DNA of 33,455 nt, taken from contig REDK01000102.1 in NCBI GenBank assembly GCA_007693535.1, positions 1-33,455 of the forward strand. Direction: 5' to 3'. Source of the DNA: Chromatiaceae bacterium (GTDB taxonomy: Bacteria > Pseudomonadota > Gammaproteobacteria > Chromatiales > Chromatiaceae). Positions 25,340 through 33,455 of this stretch are shown piece by piece. Below the pieces are notes generated by a model that searched no databases, was not told where the DNA came from, and saw nothing but the letters and a program-made list of their open reading frames with translations. The position numbers and the translations under genes were made by a program. Positions within the stretch are counted from its first letter, which is position 1. The number at the start of each line of letters is the position of its first letter.

Positions 25340-27301
25340 ATGGCTACTTCCAGCAATGAAATGAGCAAGCTGTCCTGGCGCCGGTTCGAAGACGGCGACA
25401 ACGTCTGGGAAAAGCTCACGGATCAGATCTTCGTGCAGGACACCTCGCACAAATGTCCAACCTATGTGCATAAGACCCCGCCTTGTCAGGGCAGTTGCCC
25501 GTCCGGCGAAGACATCCGCGGCTGGCTGCAGATCGTGCGTGGGATGGAACAGCCGCCCCCGGGGATGGCCTGGCAGGAATACGCTTTCCGCCGCTCCACC
25601 GATGCCAACCCCTTCCCGTCGATGATGGGGCGGGTTTGCCCGGCCCCCTGCCAGGATGGTTGCAACCGTAACGAACTGGAAGATTACGTCGGCATCAACG
25701 CGGTCGAGCAGTTTATCGGCGACACCGCGGTGGCCAACGGGTATCGCTTCGAACCCGCCGCGCAGGATACCGGTAAGCGCGTGGCCATCATCGGCGGCGG
25801 CCCGGCCGGCCTGTCCGCCGCTTACCACCTTCGCCGCAAGGGCCATGCCGCGACAATCTTCGAGGCCCTGAGCGACCTCGGCGGGATGTTCCGTTTTGGC
25901 ATCCCCGGCTACCGGGTGCCGCGCGATATGCTCGGCGCCGAGATCGATCGCATCCTGGCGATGGGTCAGATCGAGGTCAAACTCAACACCCGGGTCGGCA
26001 TCGATGTGACCGTGGAGCAGTTGGAAAAAGACTACGACGCCGTCCTTTGGGCGATCGGCTGCCAGTCTGGACGTGGCTTGCCGGTGCCAGGCTGGGAGGG
26101 TACTCCCAACTGCGTCTCCGGCGTTGCCTTTCTGAAGGCCTTCAACGAAGGCCGGATGAAGGTCACCGCCGAGAAGGTCGTCTGCGTCGGCGGCGGCGAT
26201 ACCTCCATCGACGTGGTCTCGGTGGCACGCCGCCTGGGCCACATCACCAAGACCAACCGGAGCGACCTGCCGGAGACGGTGATCCGCGACGGCTATGTGG
26301 CCCACGACGCGGCAATGACCGCTGCCGCCGAGGGCGCAGAAGTCACGCTGACCTCGCTGTTCACCCGCGACAAGATGACCGCTGCCGAGCACGAGGTGGA
26401 CGATGCCCTACAGGAAGGGGTGACCATCCTCGACGGCGTCATGCCAGTGGAGGTGCTCAAGAACGAGGAGGGCCGCGCGATCGGTCTGCAGATCGCCCGC
26501 TGCGAGATGAAGGATGGCCGCCCGACGCCGATCGCAGGCACCGAGCAGGTTCTCGCAGCGGATCTCGTCGTGGCCGCGATCGGCCAGGGCGGCGATCTAA
26601 CCGGGCTGGAAGAGTTCGACAATGGCCGCGGGCTGATGAACTCCGACAAGTTCTATCAGGTGCCCGAGCGCCCCGGTCATTTTGTCGCTGGCGATATCAT
26701 CCGCCCGCATCTGCTGACCACGGCCATCGGCCAGGCCTGGATCGCGGTGGAATCCATCGACGACTATCTGCGTCAGGCCGAGCATCGCCGCCGGCCCAAG
26801 GTCGATGTGCACCATTTCGACCTGCTGGCCAAGCTCAACGAGGCGCACCTGGCCCCCGAGACCTTCAAGGTGGACGAGCGCGGCGACCTGCGCGGAACCG
26901 CCAGCGCCCGCTATGCGGTCCACAACTTCGAGGACCGCTCCGGTGCCGAGGTCATCCCCCACGACGAACTGTTCCTTGGCCACTTCAACTATCATCCGCG
27001 CAACCTGCGCAAGGAAGAGGTCCCCAGCGCCGAAGAGGTCCTGGGGCATTTCAAGGAACGCGTCATCGGGCTATCCGAGGGCGAGGCGATCGACGAAGGC
27101 AAGCGCTGCATGTCCTGCGGCATGTGCTTCGAATGCGACAACTGCGTGATCTTCTGCCCCCAGGATGCGGTCTTCCGGGTCAAGAAGGACGAGAGCACCA
27201 CTGGCCGCTACGTGGACACCGACTACGCCAAGTGCATCGGTTGTCATATCTGCGCCGATGTCTGCCCTACTGGCTACATCAAGATGGGCCTAGGTGAATA
27301 G
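25340..27301 (+). CDS. dsrL: DsrL, iron-sulfur flavoprotein NAD(P)H:acceptor oxidoreductase
   Basis: The 653-residue protein resembles the GltD-type small subunit of glutamate synthase with added iron-sulfur domains. The N-terminus has cysteine motifs PPCQGSCPSGED and RVCPAPCQDGC; the FAD fold GGGPAGLSAAYHLR is at about 150 and a second nucleotide fold GGGDTSIDVV at about 285. The C-terminus has a ferredoxin-like domain with CMSCGMCFECDNC and CIGCHICADVCPTG. DsrL works with DsrAB in the cytoplasm and takes electrons from sulfide-type oxidation to NAD(P)+ in sulfur oxidisers. ATG 25340 follows GGAG. Its position between dsrK and dsrJ is the standard one. Confidence 0.97.
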   Translation: MATSSNEMSKLSWRRFEDGDNVWEKLTDQIFVQDTSHKCPTYVHKTPPCQGSCPSGEDIRGWLQIVRGMEQPPPGMAWQEYAFRRSTDANPFPSMMGRVCPAPCQDGCNRNELEDYVGINAVEQFIGDTAVANGYRFEPAAQDTGKRVAIIGGGPAGLSAAYHLRRKGHAATIFEALSDLGGMFRFGIPGYRVPRDMLGAEIDRILAMGQIEVKLNTRVGIDVTVEQLEKDYDAVLWAIGCQSGRGLPVPGWEGTPNCVSGVAFLKAFNEGRMKVTAEKVVCVGGGDTSIDVVSVARRLGHITKTNRSDLPETVIRDGYVAHDAAMTAAAEGAEVTLTSLFTRDKMTAAEHEVDDALQEGVTILDGVMPVEVLKNEEGRAIGLQIARCEMKDGRPTPIAGTEQVLAADLVVAAIGQGGDLTGLEEFDNGRGLMNSDKFYQVPERPGHFVAGDIIRPHLLTTAIGQAWIAVESIDDYLRQAEHRRRPKVDVHHFDLLAKLNEAHLAPETFKVDERGDLRGTASARYAVHNFEDRSGAEVIPHDELFLGHFNYHPRNLRKEEVPSAEEVLGHFKERVIGLSEGEAIDEGKRCMSCGMCFECDNCVIFCPQDAVFRVKKDESTTGRYVDTDYAKCIGCHICADVCPTGYIKMGLGE

Positions 27302-27314
27302 ACCGGGTTCGGGT

Positions 27315-27338
27315 GGCCGGCCCCGTGCGGGGCCGGTC
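27315..27338 (+). other. Strong hairpin in the dsrL-dsrJ spacer
   Basis: CCGGCCCC (27317-27324) pairs with GGGGCCGG (27329-27336) around GTGC, extended by two pairs (one G-U). It begins 14 bases after the dsrL stop and lacks a T-run, so it is more likely an RNA stabiliser or processing site than a terminator. Confidence 0.55.
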
Positions 27339-27385
27339 GGCGCGGTTGTATCAGCCATCCCGGAGATTTCCCCGCAGAGACAGCC

Positions 27386-27928
27386 ATGGACATCATCATG
27401 ATCCCGCCCCACCACCGAATGGCGCGCCGGGCGCGCCCCCAGCGGATCACCTGGCTTGCCCGCGTCGCCCTGCTGATCGGCCTGCTGTTGCTCGCCGCTG
27501 CGGCGTCCGCCGAGCGGGTGGGCGGTTTCGTGCTACCTAGCTCGCAGGCCGCTACCGCAGCGACCTGTGTCGAACCAACCGAATACATGCGCCGCAATCA
27601 TTTCGAGTTGATTCGGCATCAGCGCGATGAAACCGTCTATGGCGGCATCCGCTCCACCAAACACAGTCTGGCCGGCTGCGTGACCTGTCATGTCGGACAC
27701 GACGGCGATGGCACCCCGATCCCGATTGCCGACATTGGGCAGTTCTGCAATGCCTGCCATCGTTACGCCGCGGTGCGGATGAATTGCTTCGATTGCCACG
27801 CCACCGTTCCCGTCGGCGAGGGCTGGAACCAGACGGTGACCGCGCCGTCCGCTCCCACGGCGCAACTGGCCGATACGGCGCTGCCGCCGGGTCATCCATC
27901 CCGCGGGCAGCCAGCGCCCGACCGCTGA
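27386..27928 (+). CDS. dsrJ: DsrJ, triheme c-type cytochrome
   Basis: The 180-residue protein has an N-terminal membrane-anchor or signal segment (LARVALLIGLLLLAAAASA, about 24-42) and three CXXCH heme-binding motifs (CVTCH 98-102, CNACH 121-125, CFDCH 134-138), facing the periplasm. Cys61 in TCVEPTEYMRRNH matches the conserved cysteine that gives one heme unusual His/Cys ligation in A. vinosum DsrJ. The C-terminal tail after the third heme is Pro/Ala-rich and longer than usual. ATG 27386 is preceded by GAGACAGC; an in-frame ATG a few codons later is possible. It is part of DsrMKJOP. Confidence 0.95.
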   Translation: MDIIMIPPHHRMARRARPQRITWLARVALLIGLLLLAAAASAERVGGFVLPSSQAATAATCVEPTEYMRRNHFELIRHQRDETVYGGIRSTKHSLAGCVTCHVGHDGDGTPIPIADIGQFCNACHRYAAVRMNCFDCHATVPVGEGWNQTVTAPSAPTAQLADTALPPGHPSRGQPAPDR

Positions 27929-28140
27929 TTCGACCCCGGTGATCAGATCCCGACGATCGCATCGCAAGCGATCTGCCCTGGGGCTCCGGCCAGCCACCAG
28001 GACCGCGTCCGCGGCGTTCCCGGGCCAGCCTGACGGCCTGCCAGCTAGAGCCCGCGGCTGGCTAACCTGGTGACCGGGCGATGAGACCGGGCAATCAGGC
28101 CAACCACCGCCGCCGCCATGACAACAGGGCTGAGACAGCC

Positions 28141-28983
28141 ATGAATCGAGAAGCAGAGACGACCGCGACAGACCCACATCCGGACCTGACATCCCCGCCA
28201 AGCAGCGCCCCGGCAGCAGCCGCCGTGGACCAGACCCGGCGCGCCCTGATCGGCACTGCCGCCGGTGTGACCGCCGCCGCCGTCGCGCCGGGCCTGGTGC
28301 TCTACAGCAACGCCAACGAAGCGGCCCCGCGCACCGATCCGGTGAGCGACGTGCATCGCTGGGGCATGCTGATCGACACCGACCGCTGCGCCACCGGTTG
28401 CACCGCGTGCGTGACCGCCTGCGACCGCGAGAACGGTCTCAACCTGCAAGCCAAACCGCTCGGGGACGATCAGGACAAATGGCAAAACCAGCGGGCCACC
28501 TGGATTCGCAAGGTGCGGCTGCAGGACAACCTGACCGGGCGCATGACCAACCTGCCACTGCTCTGCCAGCACTGCGAGAACCCGCCCTGTGTCGATGTCT
28601 GCCCCACCGGGGCCTCATTCAAGCGCGCCGATGGCGTCGTGATGGTCGACCGCCACACCTGCATCGGCTGTCGCTACTGCATGATGGCCTGCCCCTACAA
28701 GGCGCGCTCGTTCATCCACGAACGGGTGGAGCAGAACCTCTCGCGCGCACCGCGCGGCAAGGGCTGCGTAGAGAGCTGCAACCTCTGCGCCCACCGCCTG
28801 GACAACGGCGACATCAGCACCGCCTGCGCCGATGCCTGCGCCCATGAGGGCCATCACGCCATCGTGTTTGGCGATCTCAAGGACCCCGACGGACCATTGC
28901 GCCAGGCCTTGGCGGCTAGCCCCAACCGCCAGATTCGCGAAGATCTGCGGCTGAACACCGGCGTGCGCTACGCCGGTATATGA
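28141..28983 (+). CDS. dsrO: DsrO, periplasmic iron-sulfur protein (Tat-exported)
   Basis: The 280-residue protein has a Tat signal (QTRRALIGTAAG, Arg33-Arg34) after an unusually long N-terminal leader, and four cysteine groups for [4Fe-4S] clusters, seen as CATGCTACVTAC, CQHCENPPCVDVC, CIGCRYCMMAC and CVESCNLC with a later CADAC. It is the NrfC/HybA-like periplasmic electron carrier of DsrMKJOP, linking DsrJ to DsrP. The start ATG 28141 is preceded by GAGACAGC. The frame remains open upstream to 28081. DsrP starts 13 bases after its stop. Confidence 0.95.
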   Translation: MNREAETTATDPHPDLTSPPSSAPAAAAVDQTRRALIGTAAGVTAAAVAPGLVLYSNANEAAPRTDPVSDVHRWGMLIDTDRCATGCTACVTACDRENGLNLQAKPLGDDQDKWQNQRATWIRKVRLQDNLTGRMTNLPLLCQHCENPPCVDVCPTGASFKRADGVVMVDRHTCIGCRYCMMACPYKARSFIHERVEQNLSRAPRGKGCVESCNLCAHRLDNGDISTACADACAHEGHHAIVFGDLKDPDGPLRQALAASPNRQIREDLRLNTGVRYAGI

Positions 28984-28996
28984 CGGAGAAGTCGGC

Positions 28997-30229
28997 ATGA
29001 AACGAATCGTCTACAGGGAATGGCGGGTGGAACCGGCCCGCTACTGGGGACTCATCGCCATCCTTGGCGCCGCCATCGCCATCGCCGGGCTGGCCGCCAT
29101 CTACATGGAACATGAGGGCCACTGGCTCACCGGGATGACCAACTCGGTGGTCTGGGGTACCCCCCACGTCTTCGCGGTGTTCCTGATCCTATCCGCCTCG
29201 GGCGCGCTCAATGTCGCCTCGATCAGCTCGGTCTTCGGCAAACGGTTCTACAAACCGCTGGGAAGGCTGTCAGGCCTGCTGGCGGCCGCCCTACTGGTTG
29301 GGGGCCTGCTGGTGCTAGTGGCGGACCTGGGACGTCCTGAGCGGCTGCTGGTTGCGATGACCACCTATAACTTCACCTCGATCTTTGCCTGGAACATCTT
29401 CCTCTACAGCGGGTTCCTGGCCATCACCATCGGCTATCTCTGGACCATGGCCGATCGCAAGGGCGAGCCCTTCGTAGAGCGAGTGGGAACCGTTGCCTTC
29501 CTGTGGCGGCTGGCACTGACGACTGGTACCGGTTCGATCTTCGGCTTCCTGGTCGGGCGCTCCGCCTACGATACCGCCATCCTTGCCCCGCTGTTCGTGG
29601 TGATGTCCTTCGCCTATGGCCTGGCCATCTATATTCTTGTGCTGCTCTACAGCTTCGCTGCCGACGGCCGCCCACTGGGTCCGGCCATGCTCAAGCGGCT
29701 GAAGAATCTGCTCGGCCTGTTTGTCGCGGCCTTGCTCTATTTCACACTGGTCTATCACCTGACCAAGCTGTATGGCACCAAGAACACCGATATCGAAACC
29801 TTCATCCTAGTCAGCGGCGGAATCTATACGCTGCTGTTCTGGGGTGGTTGGGTCCTGATCGGTGGTCTGCTGCCGCTGGCGATCCTCTACCACCCGGTGC
29901 GCGGCAACCAGCGCGAGTGGATCACCGCTGCCTGCGGGCTAGTCATTGCCGGCGGCCTGGCGACCATGTACGTGATCATCATCGGCAGTCAGGCCTTTCC
30001 GCTGGAGATCTTCCCCGGCCAGACCATTATCGAGTTCGGCGCGCCAGGGGACATCGGCGGGGCGGTCGCCCCCTATATACCGAGCCTGCCGGAACTGCTG
30101 CTGGGTCTGGGCGGCGTGGCGATGGCCCTGATGATTACCGCGGTCGGCATCCGCGTCCTGCAGTTTTTGCCGGAATCCCTGGCCGATCGCGACGTGGACC
30201 CACATGCCAGTGTAGTACGTCCCGCCTAA
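28997..30229 (+). CDS. dsrP: DsrP, NrfD-like integral membrane protein
   Basis: The 410-residue, very hydrophobic protein has about ten transmembrane segments and the NrfD/PsrC family character (YWGLIAILGAAIAIAGLAAI at the start, GLLVLVADLGRP in the middle). It is the quinone-interacting membrane subunit of DsrMKJOP and pairs with DsrO. GGAG precedes ATG 28997. The following spacer to dsrN is 121 bases. Confidence 0.96.
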   Translation: MKRIVYREWRVEPARYWGLIAILGAAIAIAGLAAIYMEHEGHWLTGMTNSVVWGTPHVFAVFLILSASGALNVASISSVFGKRFYKPLGRLSGLLAAALLVGGLLVLVADLGRPERLLVAMTTYNFTSIFAWNIFLYSGFLAITIGYLWTMADRKGEPFVERVGTVAFLWRLALTTGTGSIFGFLVGRSAYDTAILAPLFVVMSFAYGLAIYILVLLYSFAADGRPLGPAMLKRLKNLLGLFVAALLYFTLVYHLTKLYGTKNTDIETFILVSGGIYTLLFWGGWVLIGGLLPLAILYHPVRGNQREWITAACGLVIAGGLATMYVIIIGSQAFPLEIFPGQTIIEFGAPGDIGGAVAPYIPSLPELLLGLGGVAMALMITAVGIRVLQFLPESLADRDVDPHASVVRPA

Positions 30230-30350
30230 CGCCTGCATCGATCCACCCCGATGAGTCCCCCGTGTTGATCGGTGCCGATCGGTCCCAGTCGGCTCCGGTC
30301 GTTAGCCGGGGCACTCGATTCCCAAAAGCCCCACGGGCAGCCTCCAGGCC

Positions 30351-31742
30351 ATGGCAGCGATCTATCTCTCGGCCGCCTCCAAGTCCTCCGGTAAGACGAC
30401 CATCAGCATCGGCCTCGCCGCCGAGTGGCGGCGGAGCGGCCAGCGGGTGCAGCCATTCAAGAAGGGTCCGGACTATATCGACCCACTCTGGCTGTCCCGG
30501 ACCACCGGGCGCGCCTGCATCAATCTCGACTATCACACGATGTCGGCGGCAGAATTGCGGGCCACCCTCGCCCGCTATGGCCGCAACGCCGATCTGCAGC
30601 TGATCGAGGGCAACGTCGGCCTCTTCGACAGCGTCGACCTGCATGGCCGACACTCCAATGCCGAACTGGCCAAGCTGCTCGGCGCACCGGTGGTCCTGAT
30701 CCTCGATGTCCAGGGCATGTCGCGCGGCGTCGCCCCCCTGCTGCTCGGCTATCGCGCCTTCGATCCGGCGCTGCCGATCGCCGGCGTCATCCTGAACAAG
30801 GTCGGCGGCGGTCGCCATGAGCAGAATCTGCGCCGCGTCATCGCTCATTACTGCGATCTGCCCATCCTCGGCGCAGTCCCGCGCACCCCCGAGATCGCCA
30901 TCACCGAGCGCCACCTCGGCCTGATCCCAAGCAACGAAGCCGCCGCGGCCGAGGCCGCGATCGAACGCATCCGCGCCTGCATCGCCGCTCATGTGGATTG
31001 CGAACGCATTGCCGCGATCGCCACGAGCGTCCCGGCCGCAGACACCGAGTCCCCCTTACCCAGCGAGACTGCCAGCGCGGCCGGCAACAGCGATCCTCGG
31101 GTGCGCATCGCCATCGCCCAGGATGACGCTTTCGGCTTCTATTACCCCGATGACATCGTGGCCCTGCAGCGATCCGGGGCTGACCTGATCCCGTTCAGCC
31201 CGGTGCATGATCATGAATTGCCGGCCGCCGATGCAGTATTCATCGGTGGCGGCTTCCCCGAATGCCGGATGCAGGAACTGGAACAGAATCGGCAGATGCG
31301 CGCCGCCATCGCCGACTTCATTGGCAGTGGGCGTCCCGCCTATGCCGAGTGCGGTGGGCTCATGTATCTGACCGAGCGCCTGCACTGGAATGACCGTAGC
31401 AGTCGCATGTGCGGCGTACTCGCAGCCGAGGTGGCCATGCACGCACGCCCCCAGGGACGCGGCTATGTGCGGTTACAAGAGACACCGGCCTTTCCCTGGC
31501 GCGCGACGCGCCCCACTACCGACACCACTGAAATCTCCGCGCACGAATTCCATCATTCTGCCATTGTCGCCGCCGACCCGGATTGGGTCTATGGCTACCG
31601 GGTATTGCGCGGCACTGGCATCGATGGGCAACATGACGGTATCGTGCATCGGAACCTGCTGGCCAGTTACGCGCATCTGCGCAATGTTGGCGGCTGCGAC
31701 TGGGCCCAGCGCTTCGTGAACCGGGTGCGCGACCTGACCTGA
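30351..31742 (+). CDS. dsrN: DsrN, siroheme amidase (CbiA-like)
   Basis: The 463-residue protein resembles cobyrinate a,c-diamide synthase (CbiA). It has an N-terminal P-loop SKSSGKTT (about 10-17), KKGPDYIDP, EGNVGLFDS, and a class I glutamine-amidotransferase-like domain with Cys334 in YAECGGLMYL and a C-terminal HEFHHS. In dsr operons DsrN amidates siroheme to form the siro-amide cofactor of DsrAB, using ATP and glutamine. ATG 30351 has a weak ribosome binding site. It is a cytoplasmic enzyme. Confidence 0.95.
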   Translation: MAAIYLSAASKSSGKTTISIGLAAEWRRSGQRVQPFKKGPDYIDPLWLSRTTGRACINLDYHTMSAAELRATLARYGRNADLQLIEGNVGLFDSVDLHGRHSNAELAKLLGAPVVLILDVQGMSRGVAPLLLGYRAFDPALPIAGVILNKVGGGRHEQNLRRVIAHYCDLPILGAVPRTPEIAITERHLGLIPSNEAAAAEAAIERIRACIAAHVDCERIAAIATSVPAADTESPLPSETASAAGNSDPRVRIAIAQDDAFGFYYPDDIVALQRSGADLIPFSPVHDHELPAADAVFIGGGFPECRMQELEQNRQMRAAIADFIGSGRPAYAECGGLMYLTERLHWNDRSSRMCGVLAAEVAMHARPQGRGYVRLQETPAFPWRATRPTTDTTEISAHEFHHSAIVAADPDWVYGYRVLRGTGIDGQHDGIVHRNLLASYAHLRNVGGCDWAQRFVNRVRDLT

Positions 31743-31768
31743 CCGGAAGTCATCCCGGCAGCAACCAG

Positions 31769-31789
31769 CCGCGGGGCCGTAACCCGCGG
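31769..31789 (+). other. Hairpin with GCCGTAA loop before dsrR
   Basis: CCGCGGG (31769-31775) pairs perfectly with CCCGCGG (31783-31789) around the loop GCCGTAA, in the 131-base spacer between dsrN and dsrR. The same loop and flanking G/C bases occur before dsrK. Confidence 0.5.
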
Positions 31790-31873
31790 TCGAAGCAGCA
31801 GGCCAGGAGAGCCACCCATCGACCCCGCGGCGGGCACCGGCCGGCGCCTGCCGCCCAGAGAACAGGATCAGCG

Positions 31874-32188
31874 ATGTTCAAACTCACCACTGCGGCGGCG
31901 GAACAGGTCCTCAAGGCAGCCCAACAGGGTGGCGCCGAAGGACTCTCTCTGCGCCTGGCAGCCACCCGCAACAGCGATGGCTCGATCGAGTATCGGATGG
32001 GCTTCGATGCCGCCGGCGAGGACGATATCCGCTTCCAGAGCGAGGGGATCGACCTAGTCATCGCCCCCGAGGACGTGCCGCTGCTCGACGCAGCGGTGAT
32101 GGACTTCGCCGAGATCGAACCCGGCAAACACCACTTCATCTTCCTCAATCCCAAGGACTCCAATTACCGGCCACCGACCGACGCCTGA
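31874..32188 (+). CDS. dsrR: DsrR, A-type scaffold-like protein without cysteines
   Basis: The 104-residue protein has the IscA/HesB-like fold pattern (FKLTTAAAEQVLKAA start) but no cysteine, so it cannot bind an iron-sulfur cluster like IscA. This matches A. vinosum DsrR, for which a post-transcriptional role in dsr gene expression has been proposed. ATG 31874 follows AGGATCAGCG. It lies between dsrN and dsrS. Confidence 0.95.
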   Translation: MFKLTTAAAEQVLKAAQQGGAEGLSLRLAATRNSDGSIEYRMGFDAAGEDDIRFQSEGIDLVIAPEDVPLLDAAVMDFAEIEPGKHHFIFLNPKDSNYRPPTDA

Positions 32189-32267
32189 GCCGTCCGCGCC
32201 GACCGCGCCGGATCGACCAGCGGCCCCGCGCCGGGCGCCACCGACCAGCCTACCTCTGCTCGCACCC

Positions 32268-33422
32268 TTGGAACTCTCCAGCGAAGACAGCTTTCGCCTC
32301 AATGTCCTGCTGGCCAACCGCCCGCAGGCGATTCGCATCGACGAGTCGCGCCTCATCGTATACGCCCTGGCCGAGCAGGGCGAGGCCAAGGTGCGGCTCA
32401 ATCCCACCGGACGACCGGAGCAGTATCTGCGCGCGGTGCGGGAGCTGATCTCCGGCCACGTCCTCGGCTCGCCCGGCGGCTATCCGGTCTATCTGCGCCG
32501 CTGGACGCGCATGGGCCAGATGCGCGATCAGAGCCTGGAACAGCTCCTGCTGCTCGGTGAGCCCGAGGCCGTGGTCGCCGCTGCTGGGGCCCCCGGCCTC
32601 ACCGAGACCCTCGCCCGACGTGCCTGGTGGGCCATGGAAGACGCCGAGAATGCCCGCCGCATGCTGCGCAACCCCAACATCATCGCCAGCACCATGGGGC
32701 CGATCCTGGCTGGCTATCTGGTCGAATACCTGCCGTTCGAGACCGAGTCCGAGCGCATCATCGAATCGGTCCGCCTGGTCCTGCAGCCCGGTCTGCTGGC
32801 GGTCGAGACACGCCTGGCACTCTGGCAGAAGGCTGCCCGCAAGCCCGCCTACCTGGTCGGCTTCCTGCACGCCCTGCCCCACGACCTGCCGCAGCCACTG
32901 CCAGCGCGGGATGACCTCCAGCAGCGCCAGCAGCCACTCGGCGCCCTCCTCCAGGCGGCCGACAACCCGCCTGCGCGGCTGCTGCTGCAGAGCGCCAGCG
33001 CGGCGGGTCAGACCTTCCTCGCCACCCTGGCGACAGTGCTGGCCAAGCCGCCCAACCAGGAGATCATCACCGCCCTGTTCGAGGTCCTGCGCGCCTACTT
33101 CGCCGAGTTGCGCCCCCACGGTGATCCCGACCTCCCCATCGCCGCTCTGCAGGCCGACAGCCGCGCCTTCATCGACCCTGACCGGGCCGACCCGGCGGTG
33201 CGGGCCTGCCTCGCGGCCAGCCCCACGGCTGCCGATGAACTGGCCGCAATGCGCCTGCTGTCCGGGGTTGGGTATGGACTGCTGCGCCCGCTGCTCCCCG
33301 ATCCAACCACCGCCGGCACCCTGATGCGCCGCCGCCTCGGCCCGGCCACCAACCCCCTCCTCGACGCCGTCGCCTGCCTGCGCGGCGAACCGCAACCGCA
33401 ACCTGCCCGCGGATCGCGCTGA
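32268..33422 (+). CDS. dsrS: DsrS, cytoplasmic protein of unknown function
   Basis: The 384-residue protein matches DsrS by position and by its start (LSSEDSFRLNVLLANRPQAIR). It is helix-rich, without signal peptide or metal motif. Its function is unknown. The likely start is TTG at 32268; no in-frame ATG is found near the N-terminus and no Shine-Dalgarno sequence is visible, while the frame is open back into dsrR, so translation coupling to dsrR is possible. It ends the operon 33 bases before the window edge, where no terminator is seen. Confidence 0.9.
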   Translation: MELSSEDSFRLNVLLANRPQAIRIDESRLIVYALAEQGEAKVRLNPTGRPEQYLRAVRELISGHVLGSPGGYPVYLRRWTRMGQMRDQSLEQLLLLGEPEAVVAAAGAPGLTETLARRAWWAMEDAENARRMLRNPNIIASTMGPILAGYLVEYLPFETESERIIESVRLVLQPGLLAVETRLALWQKAARKPAYLVGFLHALPHDLPQPLPARDDLQQRQQPLGALLQAADNPPARLLLQSASAAGQTFLATLATVLAKPPNQEIITALFEVLRAYFAELRPHGDPDLPIAALQADSRAFIDPDRADPAVRACLAASPTAADELAAMRLLSGVGYGLLRPLLPDPTTAGTLMRRRLGPATNPLLDAVACLRGEPQPQPARGSR

Positions 33423-33455
33423 GTGCAGCGTGGCCCGCTGCCGGCACCGCACGCC

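Noticed and set aside
25214-27297. Long open frames on both strands inside dsrL (for example 25214-26392 minus and 26047-27297 plus)
   Set aside because: The dsrL frame shows continuous FAD, nucleotide and iron-sulfur motifs. The others are Arg- or Gly-rich shadow translations.

Overview
The window looks like chromosomal DNA from a GC-rich sulfur-oxidising gammaproteobacterium, most likely a purple sulfur bacterium (Chromatiaceae or a close relative). The main reason is a complete oxidative-type dissimilatory sulfite reductase operon on the right half, dsrABEFHCMKLJOPNRS. It has the same gene content and order as the classic Allochromatium vinosum operon and includes dsrEFH, dsrL, dsrN, dsrR and dsrS. 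The species cannot be named from the sequence alone.

Left part (1-10.3 kb), general metabolism: a WD40 beta-propeller protein cut by the window edge (minus), a YciA-type acyl-CoA thioesterase, a two-domain PPK2-family polyphosphate:AMP phosphotransferase, a short-chain dehydrogenase, histidinol-phosphate aminotransferase hisC (minus), a 1139-residue transglutaminase-like/DUF2126 protein (minus) and a GT4-type glycosyltransferase.

Middle (10.3-14.0 kb), nickel uptake: a minus-strand ECF transporter operon nikM-nikL-nikQ-nikO with overlapping start/stop codons, divergent from nikR. A NikR-like inverted repeat lies between the two. nikL and nikO each carry one frameshift, a 4-bp tandem duplication and a 1-bp loss, so the operon looks broken in this sequence although nikR and the operator are intact.

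14.0-17.6 kb, sulfur-linked and unknown genes, all minus: cysE; a DsrC/TusE-family paralogue with no cysteine and its own intrinsic terminator; a stand-alone Cas6/Cmx6-type protein with no CRISPR array or other cas gene nearby; an alpha-helical TPR-like protein; and a 63-residue protein. The last three form a small cluster transcribed away from the dsr operon.

17.6-18.5 kb is an 871-base non-coding region with a good sigma70-type promoter (TTGACA-N17-TACACT) about 470 bases before dsrA, a palindrome just upstream of it, and a tandem 12-bp repeat near dsrA.

18.5-33.4 kb, dsr operon: DsrAB (siroheme sulfite reductase run in reverse), DsrEFH and DsrC (sulfur relay), DsrMKJOP (transmembrane electron-transfer complex), DsrL (NAD(P)H-linked iron-sulfur flavoprotein), DsrN (siroheme amidase), DsrR (A-type scaffold-like protein without cysteines) and DsrS (unknown). 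Several intercistronic spacers hold strong hairpins without U-tracts. Two spacers, before dsrK and dsrR, carry hairpins with the same loop. A Cas6-like RNA-binding or RNA-cleaving protein encoded next door invites the untested idea that it processes the dsr transcript.
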